A stretch of 63,710 nt of DNA from Gordonia rhizosphera NBRC 16068 (GCF_000298195.1 NZ_BAHC01000233.1:1-63710); one strand, 5' to 3'; shown: positions 45,247-54,312, numbered from the stretch's first letter. A program made the numbers and translations. Notes: a model not told the origin generated them from the letters alone.

Positions 45247-46583
45247 CGACCTTCAAGGACAGCTCGACCTCCACCACGCACGAATCACGTTCCGCCCATG
45301 ACTCGTCGCGGAAGATGACGCTTGCCGAGATCTTCGAGTCGCTGGTCGGGGGGAATCTCTCCATCCGGATCACCGCCTACGACGGCAGTTCTGCCGGCCC
45401 GGCCGACGCCGAGTACGGCCTGAATCTGAAGACCTCTCGCGGCACCACCTACCTGGTGACCGCACCGGGCGACCTCGGGCTCGCCCGTGCCTACGTCTCC
45501 GGTGATCTCGAGCTCATCGGCGCCCATCCCGGCGACCCGTACCACGCGCTGCGGGCGCTGGCCGCCGACCTCGAATTCAAACGGCCCTCACCGCTCACCC
45601 TCGCCCAGATCGCCCGGTCGCTGGGCATCGAGCACTTCAAGCCGATCGCACCGCCACCGCAGGAGGCGCTGCCACGCTGGCGCCGCTTCGCGGAGGGACT
45701 GCGCCACAGCAGGTCCCGTGACGCCGAGGTCATCCACTACCACTACGACGTCTCGAACACCTTCTACGAGTGGGTCCTCGGGCCGTCGATGACCTACACC
45801 TGCGCCCTATACCCCGACCTCGAGGCCTCACTGGAGACCGCGCAGGAGAACAAGTACCGGCTCATCTTCGAGAAGCTGCGACTCAAGCCGGGCGACCGCC
45901 TGCTCGACATCGGTTGCGGCTGGGGCGGAATGGTCCGCTATGCCGCGCGGCGCGGAGTGAAGGTGATCGGCGCCACGCTCTCCAAGGAACAGGCCGAGTG
46001 GGCACAGCAGGCCATCATCGACGAAGGTCTGTCCGACCTCGCCGAGGTGCGCCACAGCGACTACCGCGACATCACCGAGACCGGCTTCGACGCGGTGTCC
46101 TCGATCGGCCTCACCGAGCACATCGGGGTGAGCAACTACCCCGCGTACTTCACCTTCATGCGCGACCGGCTGCGCGTCGGCGGCATGCTGCTCAACCATT
46201 GCATCACGCGGCCCGACAACGGGAAGTCCGGCCGCGCCGGATCGTTCATCGACCGCTACGTGTTCCCCGACGGCGAGCTCACCGGCTCCGGCAAGATCAT
46301 CTCGAAGCTGCAGGACATCGGCGGCATGGAAGTCATCCACGAGGAGAACATCCGCGACCACTACGCGATGACCCTGCGCGACTGGAACCGCAACCTGGTC
46401 GAACACTGGGACGAGGCGGTCGCCGAGGTCGGCGACGGCACCGCCCGCCTGTGGGGTCTGTACATGGCCGGCTGCCGCATCGGTTTCGAACGCGACATCG
46501 TGCAGTTGCACCATGTACTCGCCACCAAGCTCGACGACAAGGGCCGCAACGACCTTCCGCTGCGCCCCTGGTGGCAGCCCTAA
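45243..46583 (+). CDS. cfa: fatty acid C10 methyltransferase (cyclopropane-fatty-acid-synthase-like)
   Basis: The 446-residue SAM-dependent enzyme has HYHYDVSNTFYEWVLGPSMT, YTCALYPDLEASLETAQENK, the SAM loop LDIGCGWGGMVRYAA, and EHIGVSNYPAYF, all features of cyclopropane synthase-type methyltransferases. With the FAD partner it is expected to make 10-methylstearic acid. Its ATG overlaps the partner's stop (ATGA). It ends with PLRPWWQP. The 3' UTR region carries the first 21-bp repeat array, starting 23 bases after the stop. Confidence 0.9.
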   Translation: MTTFKDSSTSTTHESRSAHDSSRKMTLAEIFESLVGGNLSIRITAYDGSSAGPADAEYGLNLKTSRGTTYLVTAPGDLGLARAYVSGDLELIGAHPGDPYHALRALAADLEFKRPSPLTLAQIARSLGIEHFKPIAPPPQEALPRWRRFAEGLRHSRSRDAEVIHYHYDVSNTFYEWVLGPSMTYTCALYPDLEASLETAQENKYRLIFEKLRLKPGDRLLDIGCGWGGMVRYAARRGVKVIGATLSKEQAEWAQQAIIDEGLSDLAEVRHSDYRDITETGFDAVSSIGLTEHIGVSNYPAYFTFMRDRLRVGGMLLNHCITRPDNGKSGRAGSFIDRYVFPDGELTGSGKIISKLQDIGGMEVIHEENIRDHYAMTLRDWNRNLVEHWDEAVAEVGDGTARLWGLYMAGCRIGFERDIVQLHHVLATKLDDKGRNDLPLRPWWQP

Positions 46584-46605
46584 CACAGTCCCCGGCCCCG
46601 GCCCG

Positions 46606-46921
46606 GCCGACAGCACCCAACTTCATGCCGACAGCACCCGGATTCCTGCCGACAGCACCCGGTTCCGCGCCGACGGCGACCGGTATTGCGTCGACGGCAC
46701 CCGAAGAATCGCCGACAGCAACCGGGTATTGCGTCGACGGCACCCGAAATATCGCCGACAGCAACCCGTTTTGCGTCGACGGCACCCGAAATATCGCCGA
46801 CAGCAACCCGTTTTGCGCCGATGGCACCCGAAATATCGCCGACAGCAACCGACTTAGCGACGAGAGCACCCGGATTCCGATCGACAGCAACCGGTTCCGC
46901 ACTGCTGGCACCCGGGATCGG
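46606..46921 (+). repeat. 21-bp tandem repeat array A, about 15 units
   Basis: Units of 21 bp with the consensus GCCGACAGCACCCGG plus six variable bases begin at 46606, 46627, 46648, 46669, 46690, and so on to 46901. One unit (46711-46732) has an extra base. In the middle two unit types alternate (GGCACCCGAAATATC and CAGCAACCCGTTTTGC). It starts 23 bases after the methyltransferase stop. The inverse array B is at 47203-47432. No coding role can be assigned. Confidence 0.9.
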
Positions 46922-46935
46922 AGTCGAGTACCGCG

Positions 46936-46957
46936 CGTCGCCAGAGGTCTGGCGACG
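46936..46957 (+). terminator. hairpin after repeat array A
   Basis: CGTCGCCAG (46936-46944), loop AGGT, CTGGCGACG (46949-46957). A 9-bp perfect stem, a plausible terminator for the methyltransferase transcript that would include array A. Confidence 0.55.
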
Positions 46958-47018
46958 TCGGGTACGCGATACCATCTGGCGTCGTACGGTTGCCACGCTG
47001 TTCAGTTGCCAAAGGACG

Positions 47019-47204
47019 ATGAGTGGCCAGACGGTGGTCGTCGGCGGATGCCAGGCTGCCGGATGGTCAGGCTCGTCGGGCGATCGGTCGGTTCACAGCA
47101 GGAACCCGATATCCAGGGACGTGTCCCCATCATCGGCCCCACGAAGCGATCCCGAGCGCGCCCTCAATGAAACGCACAGCGACAACGCTGTCGGCAAGAA
47201 CTAG
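47019..47204 (+). CDS. doubtful small ORF between the two repeat arrays, 61 residues
   Basis: An ATG preceded by AAAGGACG opens a frame MSGQTVVVGGCQAAGWSGSS that continues through Ser/Arg-rich sequence and stops at 47202-47204, at the edge of array B. The composition is polar and not strongly protein-like. It may be chance in the 280-bp spacer between the arrays. Confidence 0.2.
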   Translation: MSGQTVVVGGCQAAGWSGSSGDRSVHSRNPISRDVSPSSAPRSDPERALNETHSDNAVGKN

Positions 47205-47432
47205 GTGCCGTCGGCGCGAAACCGGTTGCCGTCAGCGATATTCCGGGTGCCGTCGGCGCGGAACCGGGTGCCGTCAGCGATATTCCGGGTGCCGTCGGCG
47301 CAAAACGGGTTGCTGTCGGCGATATTTCGGGTGCCGTCGACGCAAAACCGGGTGCCGTCAGCGATATTTCGGGTGCCGTCGGCGCAAAACCGGGTGCCGT
47401 CGGCGATATTCCGGGTGCGGTGGCGCGGACGA
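47203..47432 (-). repeat. 21-bp tandem repeat array B, about 11 units, inverted relative to array A
   Basis: On the minus strand the units read GCCGACGGCACCCGG with a variable six-base part, alternately AATATC and TTTTGC or TTCCGC. They begin directly after the dnaX stop (47433-47435). The units match those of array A in sequence and period but face the other way. Confidence 0.9.
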
Positions 47433-49787
47433 TCACTCCAACGGACGAGCGCCCAGTTCCGACTTGAGCAGATCGAGCGCGACCTGATCGGGGTCGAGCC
47501 GCCGCTCCGGCGGACCCGAATGTGCCTCGGCGACCATCTCGTCGCGCTCGGCGTCGGTGATCTCGTCGTCGGAGCGCGGTTGTTGCGGTTCGGGGTCCTC
47601 GGGTTCGGGCGGTGTCTCGGAAACCGAAGGGGTGGAATCGTCCCGCCGCTGCTCACTCGGTTCGGCCGCTCGACTCGGCCGGGAGAACTGCTGGCGTCGT
47701 TGCGGCGGTTGCTGCGCCGTCGTGGATTTCGCCGGGGTCGCCGGCGCCGCACCGGCGGCCGCCAGATGCACGGTTCGCACGTCGAGGTCGGCGGCGAAGA
47801 CGTCGCGCAGGGCGTCGCGGAGGATTGCGGTCGCGTGAGCGGCCGACAGCCGTCCCACCAGGACCTCGGCGGGGTGAGACAGGACGACGGTCCCGTCCTG
47901 CAGATCGTGGATCGCCGCCGCGGACAGCATCGGTTCCAGGCTCTTCGACCGTTCGCGGACGGCGGCCCGCACATCCTGGAACCGCTTACGCACCGTCTCG
48001 ACGTCGAGGCCGTTCGATGATTCCGGTTCCGGTTCCGGCTCGACGACCCGCGGTGGCGCCTTGGCGGTCTCGGGCTCGGGCGGCAAGTCGTACTCGGGTG
48101 GCTCCTCGGGCAACGGGACGTCGTCATACGAGGATGAGATCGCCTCCGGCACAACCGGTTCGGCCTCCGGAGAGGGGCGATCCGCCGGCACGCGTGCCGG
48201 TGGCTGCGGGGCCGTCGGGGTGCCACCACCACGGGGTCCCGCCACCCGCGGCGCGACGGGCGTCGTGGCCGACGGGATTTCGGCCGACAGAGGTTTCGCC
48301 GGCGCCTCGGGCACGCGGGGCGGGGTCGGGGTCTCGATGACAGGAGGCGCGGTGGGCGCCTCGGGGGCAGGTCGCGTCGGCGCCTCGGCAACGGGACGCG
48401 CTGCCGGCGTTTCGACAACAGGGGCCGCAACCGGCCTATCGGCAGGCGCAGCCGTATCGGCAGCAGGCGCCGGAGTCTCGTGGGCCTGCTCCGCCGGCAC
48501 CGCCTCGGCGGCCTTGCGCTGCGACCGCCGCACATACTTCGGTGGCGGTTCGGAACTCGCCGGCGCCTGCGGTCGGGCCGCCGGAGCTGCGCCCGCCATC
48601 TCCGGCGACGCTGTACGCGTGGGCCCGGCCGGAGCCACCGCCCCTGACTCGAGCCGTTCGAGGCGCTGCAGCAGCGCTGCGTCGTCGGCGGAGACCGCGG
48701 GCAGCAACATCCGCGCGCACATCACCTCCAGCAGCAGCCGCGGCGAGGTGGTGCCACGCATCTCACCGAGTGCGGCGTGCACGGTCTCGGCGAAACGGGT
48801 CAGCGTCGCGGGTCCGAGCCTCTCGATCTGGGCCTGCATCCGCGCCAACTGGTCACCCGGGGCCTCGACCAGCCCGCGGTCGGCGGCGTCCGGGACGGCC
48901 TGCAGCAGGATCAGGTCGCGCAGCCGCTCCAGCAGGTCGACGGCGAATCGCCGCGGGTCGTGTCCGGCGTCGATCACATTCTCGACAGTGCCGAAGAGTC
49001 GGGAACCGTCCGCGGCCGCGAGCGCGTCAATCGCCTCGTCGATGAGCGCCACATCGGTGACCCCGAGCAGCGCCAGTGCGCGATCGTAGGTGACGCCCTG
49101 CTCGCCCGCCCCGGCGAGGAGCTGGTCGAGGATGCTCAGCGAGTCACGCGGGGAGCCGCCACCGGCCCGGATCACCAGCGGGTACACGTCGGGAGCGACG
49201 GTCACGTGCTCGCTGGCGCAGATCTTCTCCAGCAGCCCGCGCATCACCGGCGGTGCGAGCAGACGGAACGGATAGTGGTGGGTACGCGAACGGATCGTCG
49301 GGAGCACCTTTTCGGGTTCGGTCGTCGCGAACACGAAGATCAGGTGCTCGGGCGGCTCCTCGACGATCTTGAGCAACGCGTTGAAACCCGCGGTGGTCAC
49401 CATGTGCGCTTCGTCGACGATGAACACGCGATAGCGCGATTCCGACGGCGCATAGAACGCCCGGTCGCGCAGCTCACGCGTATCGTCGACACCTCCGTGG
49501 CTGGCCGCGTCGAGTTCGATCACGTCGAGATTCCCGGCCCCGCCGGGCGCGAGCGCCGTGCAGGAATCGCATTCACCGCACGGTGTGGAGGTCGGTCCGT
49601 GCACGCAGTTCAGCGACCGGGCCAGGATCCGCGCCGACGACGTCTTGCCGCAGCCACGTGGCCCGGAGAACAGGTAGGCGTGATTGATCCGGCCGGAGTC
49701 CAGCGCCCTGCTCAACGGCTCGGTGACGTGCTCCTGGCCCACGACGTCGGCGAAGGTTGCCGGGCGATAGGTGCGATACAGAGCCAC
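47433..49787 (-). CDS. dnaX: DNA polymerase III subunit gamma/tau
   Basis: The 784-residue clamp-loader ATPase has FSGPRGCGKTSSARILA (Walker A), zinc Cys in LNCVHGPTSTPCGECDSC, VFIVDEAHMVTTAGFNALLK (Walker B), and the SRC-like motif TIRSRTHHYPFRL. A long Pro/Ala/Glu-rich linker (about 400-600) leads to the tau-type C-terminal domain that contacts the polymerase. The length fits an actinobacterial tau. GTG start (MALYRTYRPATFADVVGQEH). Array B of 21-bp repeats starts right behind the stop. Confidence 0.97.
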   Translation of the reverse strand: MALYRTYRPATFADVVGQEHVTEPLSRALDSGRINHAYLFSGPRGCGKTSSARILARSLNCVHGPTSTPCGECDSCTALAPGGAGNLDVIELDAASHGGVDDTRELRDRAFYAPSESRYRVFIVDEAHMVTTAGFNALLKIVEEPPEHLIFVFATTEPEKVLPTIRSRTHHYPFRLLAPPVMRGLLEKICASEHVTVAPDVYPLVIRAGGGSPRDSLSILDQLLAGAGEQGVTYDRALALLGVTDVALIDEAIDALAAADGSRLFGTVENVIDAGHDPRRFAVDLLERLRDLILLQAVPDAADRGLVEAPGDQLARMQAQIERLGPATLTRFAETVHAALGEMRGTTSPRLLLEVMCARMLLPAVSADDAALLQRLERLESGAVAPAGPTRTASPEMAGAAPAARPQAPASSEPPPKYVRRSQRKAAEAVPAEQAHETPAPAADTAAPADRPVAAPVVETPAARPVAEAPTRPAPEAPTAPPVIETPTPPRVPEAPAKPLSAEIPSATTPVAPRVAGPRGGGTPTAPQPPARVPADRPSPEAEPVVPEAISSSYDDVPLPEEPPEYDLPPEPETAKAPPRVVEPEPEPESSNGLDVETVRKRFQDVRAAVRERSKSLEPMLSAAAIHDLQDGTVVLSHPAEVLVGRLSAAHATAILRDALRDVFAADLDVRTVHLAAAGAAPATPAKSTTAQQPPQRRQQFSRPSRAAEPSEQRRDDSTPSVSETPPEPEDPEPQQPRSDDEITDAERDEMVAEAHSGPPERRLDPDQVALDLLKSELGARPLE

Positions 49788-49860
49788 GTGACGAGACTAC
49801 CGGCGCCCACCGACGACCGGTGTGCTCCCTCCCCAACGCCGTCCGCGGGTGTGGATGACC

Positions 49861-51393
49861 TCAGCCGAAGTCGTTGCGCAGCTGGAATTTGAGCACCTTG
49901 CCCGACGGGTTGCGCGGCAGTGCATCGACGAACTCCAGCCGCAGTGGCAGCTTGTAGGCCGCGAGCTGATCGGCAGCGAACTCCCGCAACTCCTCGAGGG
50001 TCACCTTCTCGTCGGGGGCGAGCGCGACCACTGCGGTGACCGCCTCACCCCACTTCTCGTCGGGGAGCCCGACGATGGCGACCTCGGCGACCGCCGAGTG
50101 GCTGTAGAGCACGCTCTCGACCTCGGCCGGGTAGACGTTCTCGCCGCCGGTGATCACCATGTCCTTGACCCGGTCGACGACGAAGATGTACCCGTCCTCG
50201 TCCTCACGCCCTATGTCGCCGGTGTGGAACCAGCCGTCGTCGTCGATGGCGGACGCGGTCGCGTCCGGATTGCGCCAGTACCCGACCATCACCTGCGGCC
50301 CTCGCACGCAGATCTCGCCCGGCTCCCCCACCGGCACGACAGTGTTGGAGGCATCGACGAGGCGTACATCCGACAGCGGCAGTACCTTGTTGCCGGCAGC
50401 GCCGATCTTGCGTTCCGACTCGTCGAGCCCCATCACCAGTGCCAGCGGCGCGGTCTCGGTGAGACCGTATCCCTGCGCGAACTTCAGGCCGCGCTCGGCG
50501 TAGCGACGCATCAGCGGCTCCGGCACGGGTGCACCACCGCACACCAGATAACGCAGGCTCGACAGGTCCGCGGTGTCGAACTCGGGGACCTGGCTCATGA
50601 ACAGGAACATCGCGGGGACGCCGAACATCGTCGTCACCCGATGGCTCGCGATGTCGGCGAGCGCCTGCTGCGGGTCGAAGGCATGAGCCAAGACGACGTG
50701 GCCGCCCTTCTGCAGGGTGATCAGCGTCGTCACGTTGAGGCCACCGATATGGAACAGCGGCGCCGCGGTGTAGGTCACGTCGTCGGTCACCGTGTCGAAG
50801 CTGAGCAGGGCGTTGACGTTGTTCCAGAACAGGTTGCCGTGGGAGAGCACCGCACCCTTCGGCCGGCCGGTGGTCCCGGAGGTGTACATGATCACCGCGG
50901 GTTCGGACGACGCCGGATGATACGGCTCGCGGAGCGGCTCATGCTGCATGATCAGGTCCTCGGCCGTTTCCCAGCCGGGTGCGGTGGTGACCGCGACCCG
51001 ACGTCGCACGGGCAGGTCGGTGTCGATGGAGTCGACCCGTTCGGCGAGGTCGGTGTCCGCGAACAGCGTGTGCACGCCGGCGTCGCCGAGGATGTAGGCG
51101 AGTTCGGGGCCGGTCAGCCGGAAGTTCAGCGGTACGAAGGTCGCGCCGGCACGCGCGGTGGCGAACATGGCGGTCAGGAACATCGGATGGTTGAGCCCGA
51201 GATAGCCGACCCGATCGCCCGGGCTGATCCCGCCCGCGGCCAGGGCCGCGGCCATCCGGTCGACGCGGTCGGAGAACTCGGCGTACGTCTGGGTCCGCCC
51301 TTCATACGTGATCGCCGGCCGGTCGGGTCCTATCGCGCTGCGTCGCGCGATCCACGATCCGAGATCCATCTCCGGTGCATCCACTCGTGACAT
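49861..51393 (-). CDS. long-chain acyl-CoA synthetase (AMP-binding, FadD type)
   Basis: A 510-residue ANL-superfamily ligase: the P-loop AVIMYTSGTTGRPKGAVLSH, GYGLTETAPLALVMGLDESE, WFHTGDIGREDEDGYIFVVD and DALPRNPSGKVLKFQLRNDF (C-terminal catalytic Lys). It would activate a fatty or aromatic acid to the CoA thioester. Start MSRVDAPEMD with GAAGGGG upstream. A much longer upstream frame is antisense to the GT87 gene and is not real. Confidence 0.93.
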   Translation of the reverse strand: MSRVDAPEMDLGSWIARRSAIGPDRPAITYEGRTQTYAEFSDRVDRMAAALAAGGISPGDRVGYLGLNHPMFLTAMFATARAGATFVPLNFRLTGPELAYILGDAGVHTLFADTDLAERVDSIDTDLPVRRRVAVTTAPGWETAEDLIMQHEPLREPYHPASSEPAVIMYTSGTTGRPKGAVLSHGNLFWNNVNALLSFDTVTDDVTYTAAPLFHIGGLNVTTLITLQKGGHVVLAHAFDPQQALADIASHRVTTMFGVPAMFLFMSQVPEFDTADLSSLRYLVCGGAPVPEPLMRRYAERGLKFAQGYGLTETAPLALVMGLDESERKIGAAGNKVLPLSDVRLVDASNTVVPVGEPGEICVRGPQVMVGYWRNPDATASAIDDDGWFHTGDIGREDEDGYIFVVDRVKDMVITGGENVYPAEVESVLYSHSAVAEVAIVGLPDEKWGEAVTAVVALAPDEKVTLEELREFAADQLAAYKLPLRLEFVDALPRNPSGKVLKFQLRNDFG

Positions 51394-51467
51394 GCAACAG
51401 CCCCTTCCGCCATCGGTGGCGCCCAGGGTAGACGCGCGACACTGCCGGGTGTCGCGAGTTCGAGAAG

Positions 51468-52733
51468 TCAGATCTGTCCGGCGCGGACGGGGTGGTGTTC
51501 GCGCGCCCGGAGCACGACGATGGTCGCGAGAACCGTCCCCAGGAACACGAAGTTGTAGGGGTAGTAGGTGAACCACTTCAGCCACACGATGCCGTTCTTG
51601 AAGAACAGCCCGATCAGGTAGGCGTCCGGGACGGTCTTGTTGACGAACCAGATGGGATGCGCCAGATAGGTGCGCCACGAGAATGCGACGAGGATCAGCG
51701 CCGACAGTCCGAGGGCGACTGCGGCGTACTCGATCGACGCGCGACCCGGCGTGAGCAGCAAATGCACCGCGATCACCACCAGCGGAACCATCCACACCCA
51801 GTGATGTCCCCACGACATCGGCGACACCGCGCACGACGTCATCCCGACGATGCTGATCGACAGCAGTTCCTGGCCGTGACGGTGCGCGAGTACCGCCGCG
51901 TACATGCCCAGCGCCAGCGCGGCGAGCGCCAGCACCAGCCACAACAGCGTGTTCGGATTGTCGGTGCGCATCAGGTTCGCGAGCAGACCGCGGATCGACT
52001 GGTTGCCCACCGTCTGCGGTGCGCCGACCCGGTCGGAGTCGAACAGCTTGGCGGTCCAGTACGACCACGACTCGCTCGGCAGCACGGCGAAGCCGATGAC
52101 GACGGTGCCCGCGAACCCGGCGAGCACCCCGATCATCGTCCGCCACTGCCGCAGCAACGCCAGATAGAGCACGAAGATCAGGGGCGTGAGCTTGATACCG
52201 GCGGCGATCCCGGTACCGACTCCGCGGAGTCGACTGCCATCTGGGCGCGTGAGGTCGGCGACGATGAGCAGCAGCAGGAACACGTTGATCTGGCCGTACC
52301 AGATGGTCGTCCGCACCGGCTCGAGCAGGATCACCACCGCGACCAGTGACATCGCGATCACCCGGAGCGGCCATGACGCGCAACGACCCAGCGACTTGAA
52401 GCCGAGCATGATCACCAGATACAACGCGACGAAGATCCCGAGGGTCCAGATGATGCGGGCCACGTCGAAGGACACCCAGGTGAACGGCGCGAACAGGATG
52501 GCCGAAATCGGCGCGTAGGTGTAGTCCATCTGACCGAGCAGCTTCGCGTCGTACAGGCTCCCACCGTCGATCACGGTCTGCGCACCGGCCCGGTAGACAT
52601 CGAGGTCGAGCTGGTTGTCGAACAGACCCCAGAACGGCGTCGTGAACGGGACCACGACGTTCTGCAGCCAGATCGCGACGAGTCCGACGATGACGAATCC
52701 GACCGCGACCAGGGCTGGCCGGCCGGGTTTCAC
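51468..52733 (-). CDS. GT87-family (DUF2029) alpha-mannosyltransferase
   Basis: A polytopic GT-C glycosyltransferase of about 421 residues: QLDLDVYRAGAQTVIDGGSL with the DLDVYR acidic motif in the first external loop, YTYAPISAILFAPF, AAGIKLTPLIFVLYLALLRQ, and SPMSWGHHWVWMV. Members such as PimE use polyprenyl-phosphomannose to add mannose to phosphatidyl-inositol mannosides or lipomannan. The GTG at 52733 is chosen as the start; a TTG 13 codons earlier is possible and would overlap the aminotransferase 3' end. Confidence 0.88.
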   Translation of the reverse strand: MKPGRPALVAVGFVIVGLVAIWLQNVVVPFTTPFWGLFDNQLDLDVYRAGAQTVIDGGSLYDAKLLGQMDYTYAPISAILFAPFTWVSFDVARIIWTLGIFVALYLVIMLGFKSLGRCASWPLRVIAMSLVAVVILLEPVRTTIWYGQINVFLLLLIVADLTRPDGSRLRGVGTGIAAGIKLTPLIFVLYLALLRQWRTMIGVLAGFAGTVVIGFAVLPSESWSYWTAKLFDSDRVGAPQTVGNQSIRGLLANLMRTDNPNTLLWLVLALAALALGMYAAVLAHRHGQELLSISIVGMTSCAVSPMSWGHHWVWMVPLVVIAVHLLLTPGRASIEYAAVALGLSALILVAFSWRTYLAHPIWFVNKTVPDAYLIGLFFKNGIVWLKWFTYYPYNFVFLGTVLATIVVLRAREHHPVRAGQI

Positions 52734-52768
52734 GCTCGCAACCCTGCCACGGTCGCTACTCCTGAGGA

Positions 52769-54046
52769 TCAAGAATCGCGGGACGCGAGCAGGCTCTCCG
52801 ACGCCGCCAACAGCACGCAGGTGGCGACTCCGTCCATGGCGACGCGGAGGTCCTCGATCGACGGGAGGGTCGGCGCCAATCGAATGTTGCGGTCGAACGG
52901 GTCCTCCCGGTAGGGGAATGCCGAACCGGCGGTGGTCAGCGCGATACCCGCCTCCTTCGCCAGTTCGATGACCCGGCGGGCGGTGCCGTCAATGACGTCG
53001 AGGCTGACGAAGTAGCCGCCTTCAGGGTGCGACCACGCGGCCACCTTGGACGCGGCGAGTCGGTCGTCGAGGATGTCGAGGACGAGTTTGAACTTCGGGG
53101 CCAGGATCTCGCGGTGACGAGCCATGTGGGCGCGCACACCGTCCGCGTCGCCGAAGAACATGGCGTGCCGCAGCTGGTTCACCTTGTCCGGGCCGATGGT
53201 CTTGAACGAGAGGTGCTTGGTGAACCAGTCGACGTTCTCCTTCGACGATCCGAAGAACGCGACGCCGGCACCGGCGAAGGTGATCTTCGACGTCGAGCCG
53301 AGGACATAGACCCGGTTCGGGTTGCCGGCCTCTGCGGCCATGTCCAGCACCGGCAGCGGCGGCGGCGGGGCGTCGACCAGGGTGTGCACGGCGTAGGCGT
53401 TGTCCCAGATGATGCGGAAGTCGTCGGCGGCGGGCATCGAGAGCAGTCCGCGGGTGACCTCTTCGGTGAAGGTGACACCCGTCGGGTTGGAGTAGGTGGG
53501 CACGGCCCACATGCCCTTGATGCTCGGGTCGTTGGCCGTCAGCGCCGCGCAGGCGTCGACGTCGGGGCCGTTGGGCAGCATCGGCACCGTGATCATCTCG
53601 ATGCCGTAGGTCTCGGTGATCGCGAAATGACGGTCGTAGCCCGGCGACGGACACAGGAACTTGATCGGTTCGCTACTCCAGGGCTTCGCCGAGTCGGGGT
53701 TGCCCGACAGCAATGAGAACACCACGAGGTCGTGCATCACCTCGAGACTGGCGTTGCCGAGCGCGAGCAGATTCTTCGGGTCGACAGCGAGCAGCTCGCC
53801 GAAGATCTCCCGCAGCTCGGGCAGACCAGTCTGACCGCCGTAGTTTCGGCAGTCGGTACCGGCGGCGTCGCGGTACTTGTCGCCCGGCAGCGAGAGCAGT
53901 TCGTTGGAGAGGTCGAGCTGCTCGGGCGCGGGCTTGCCCCGCGTCAGGTCGAGTTTCAGACCGGCCGCGCACAGCACGTCGTAGAGCTTCTGCAGTTCGG
54001 AGCCGGTTTCGCGGAGCTGGTCGGCACTCATCGAGTGATAGTTCAA
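52769..54046 (-). CDS. aspartate aminotransferase (Rv3722c-like class I aminotransferase)
   Basis: The 425-residue PLP enzyme has KLDLTRGKPAPEQLDLSNEL, NYGGQTGLPELREIFGELL, MWAVPTYSNPTGVTF, the PLP lysine in GSTSKITFAGAGVAF, and an Arg near the C-terminus (NIRLAPTLPS). The mycobacterial homologue makes aspartate from oxaloacetate and glutamate. The TTG start (MNYHSMSADQL) fits a GAGAGG ribosome site and aligns with the family's N-terminus; an ATG five codons later is the alternative. Upstream is the SRP RNA. Confidence 0.93.
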   Translation of the reverse strand: MNYHSMSADQLRETGSELQKLYDVLCAAGLKLDLTRGKPAPEQLDLSNELLSLPGDKYRDAAGTDCRNYGGQTGLPELREIFGELLAVDPKNLLALGNASLEVMHDLVVFSLLSGNPDSAKPWSSEPIKFLCPSPGYDRHFAITETYGIEMITVPMLPNGPDVDACAALTANDPSIKGMWAVPTYSNPTGVTFTEEVTRGLLSMPAADDFRIIWDNAYAVHTLVDAPPPPLPVLDMAAEAGNPNRVYVLGSTSKITFAGAGVAFFGSSKENVDWFTKHLSFKTIGPDKVNQLRHAMFFGDADGVRAHMARHREILAPKFKLVLDILDDRLAASKVAAWSHPEGGYFVSLDVIDGTARRVIELAKEAGIALTTAGSAFPYREDPFDRNIRLAPTLPSIEDLRVAMDGVATCVLLAASESLLASRDS

Positions 54047-54113
54047 CGCGGGACCTCTCGCAGCATGTCCGTCGCAGGGAGACGGTGACGCTCTCGCGGG
54101 TGATGGTGTGGAT

Positions 54114-54203
54114 TAGGGGACCCCGCGCACCCGAGAGAGCCCGTTGACCCTTGCTGCCTTCCGGCCCTGGGGGAGTTCACAGGATGCACGCCGCGCGGGA
54201 TCC
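54114..54203 (-). ncRNA. ffs: small signal recognition particle RNA (4.5S type)
   Basis: The minus strand has the conserved core CCAGGGCCGGAAGGCAGCAA with GGGTCAACGGG, flanked by GGATCCCGCGCGGCGTGCA on the 5' side and TGCGCGGGGTCCCC on the 3' side, forming the apical SRP helix with GGAA tetraloop. Exact ends were not determined. It lies between dnaX/aspartate aminotransferase and tRNA-Ser as in mycobacteria. Confidence 0.93.
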
Positions 54204-54312
54204 GTCGTCAAGTGTAGCGGTGTCCCTCCACGTCCTGACAAATCCGCTCGTCGTCGGGCTTTCCGCCGCCGTTTTGGGTCCGAGGGCCTCGGCCAGCTAT
54301 CATGCCCAGGTT

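Noticed and set aside
45770..47170. Plus-strand frame of 466 codons covering the end of the methyltransferase gene and array A
   Set aside because: Shifted frame of the methyltransferase gene, Arg-rich; the heptad part is repeat DNA with a frameshift.
46606..47432. CRISPR array
   Set aside because: The units are contiguous 21-mers without unique spacers, and no cas genes are present.
47201..48535. Minus-strand frame of 444 codons through array B into dnaX
   Set aside because: It is a shifted frame of dnaX with Arg/Pro-rich composition; array B only lengthens it.
49861..52383. Acyl-CoA ligase of 840 residues
   Set aside because: The extra N-terminal 330 codons are a shifted frame of the GT87 gene; MSRVDAPEMD with a ribosome site is the start.
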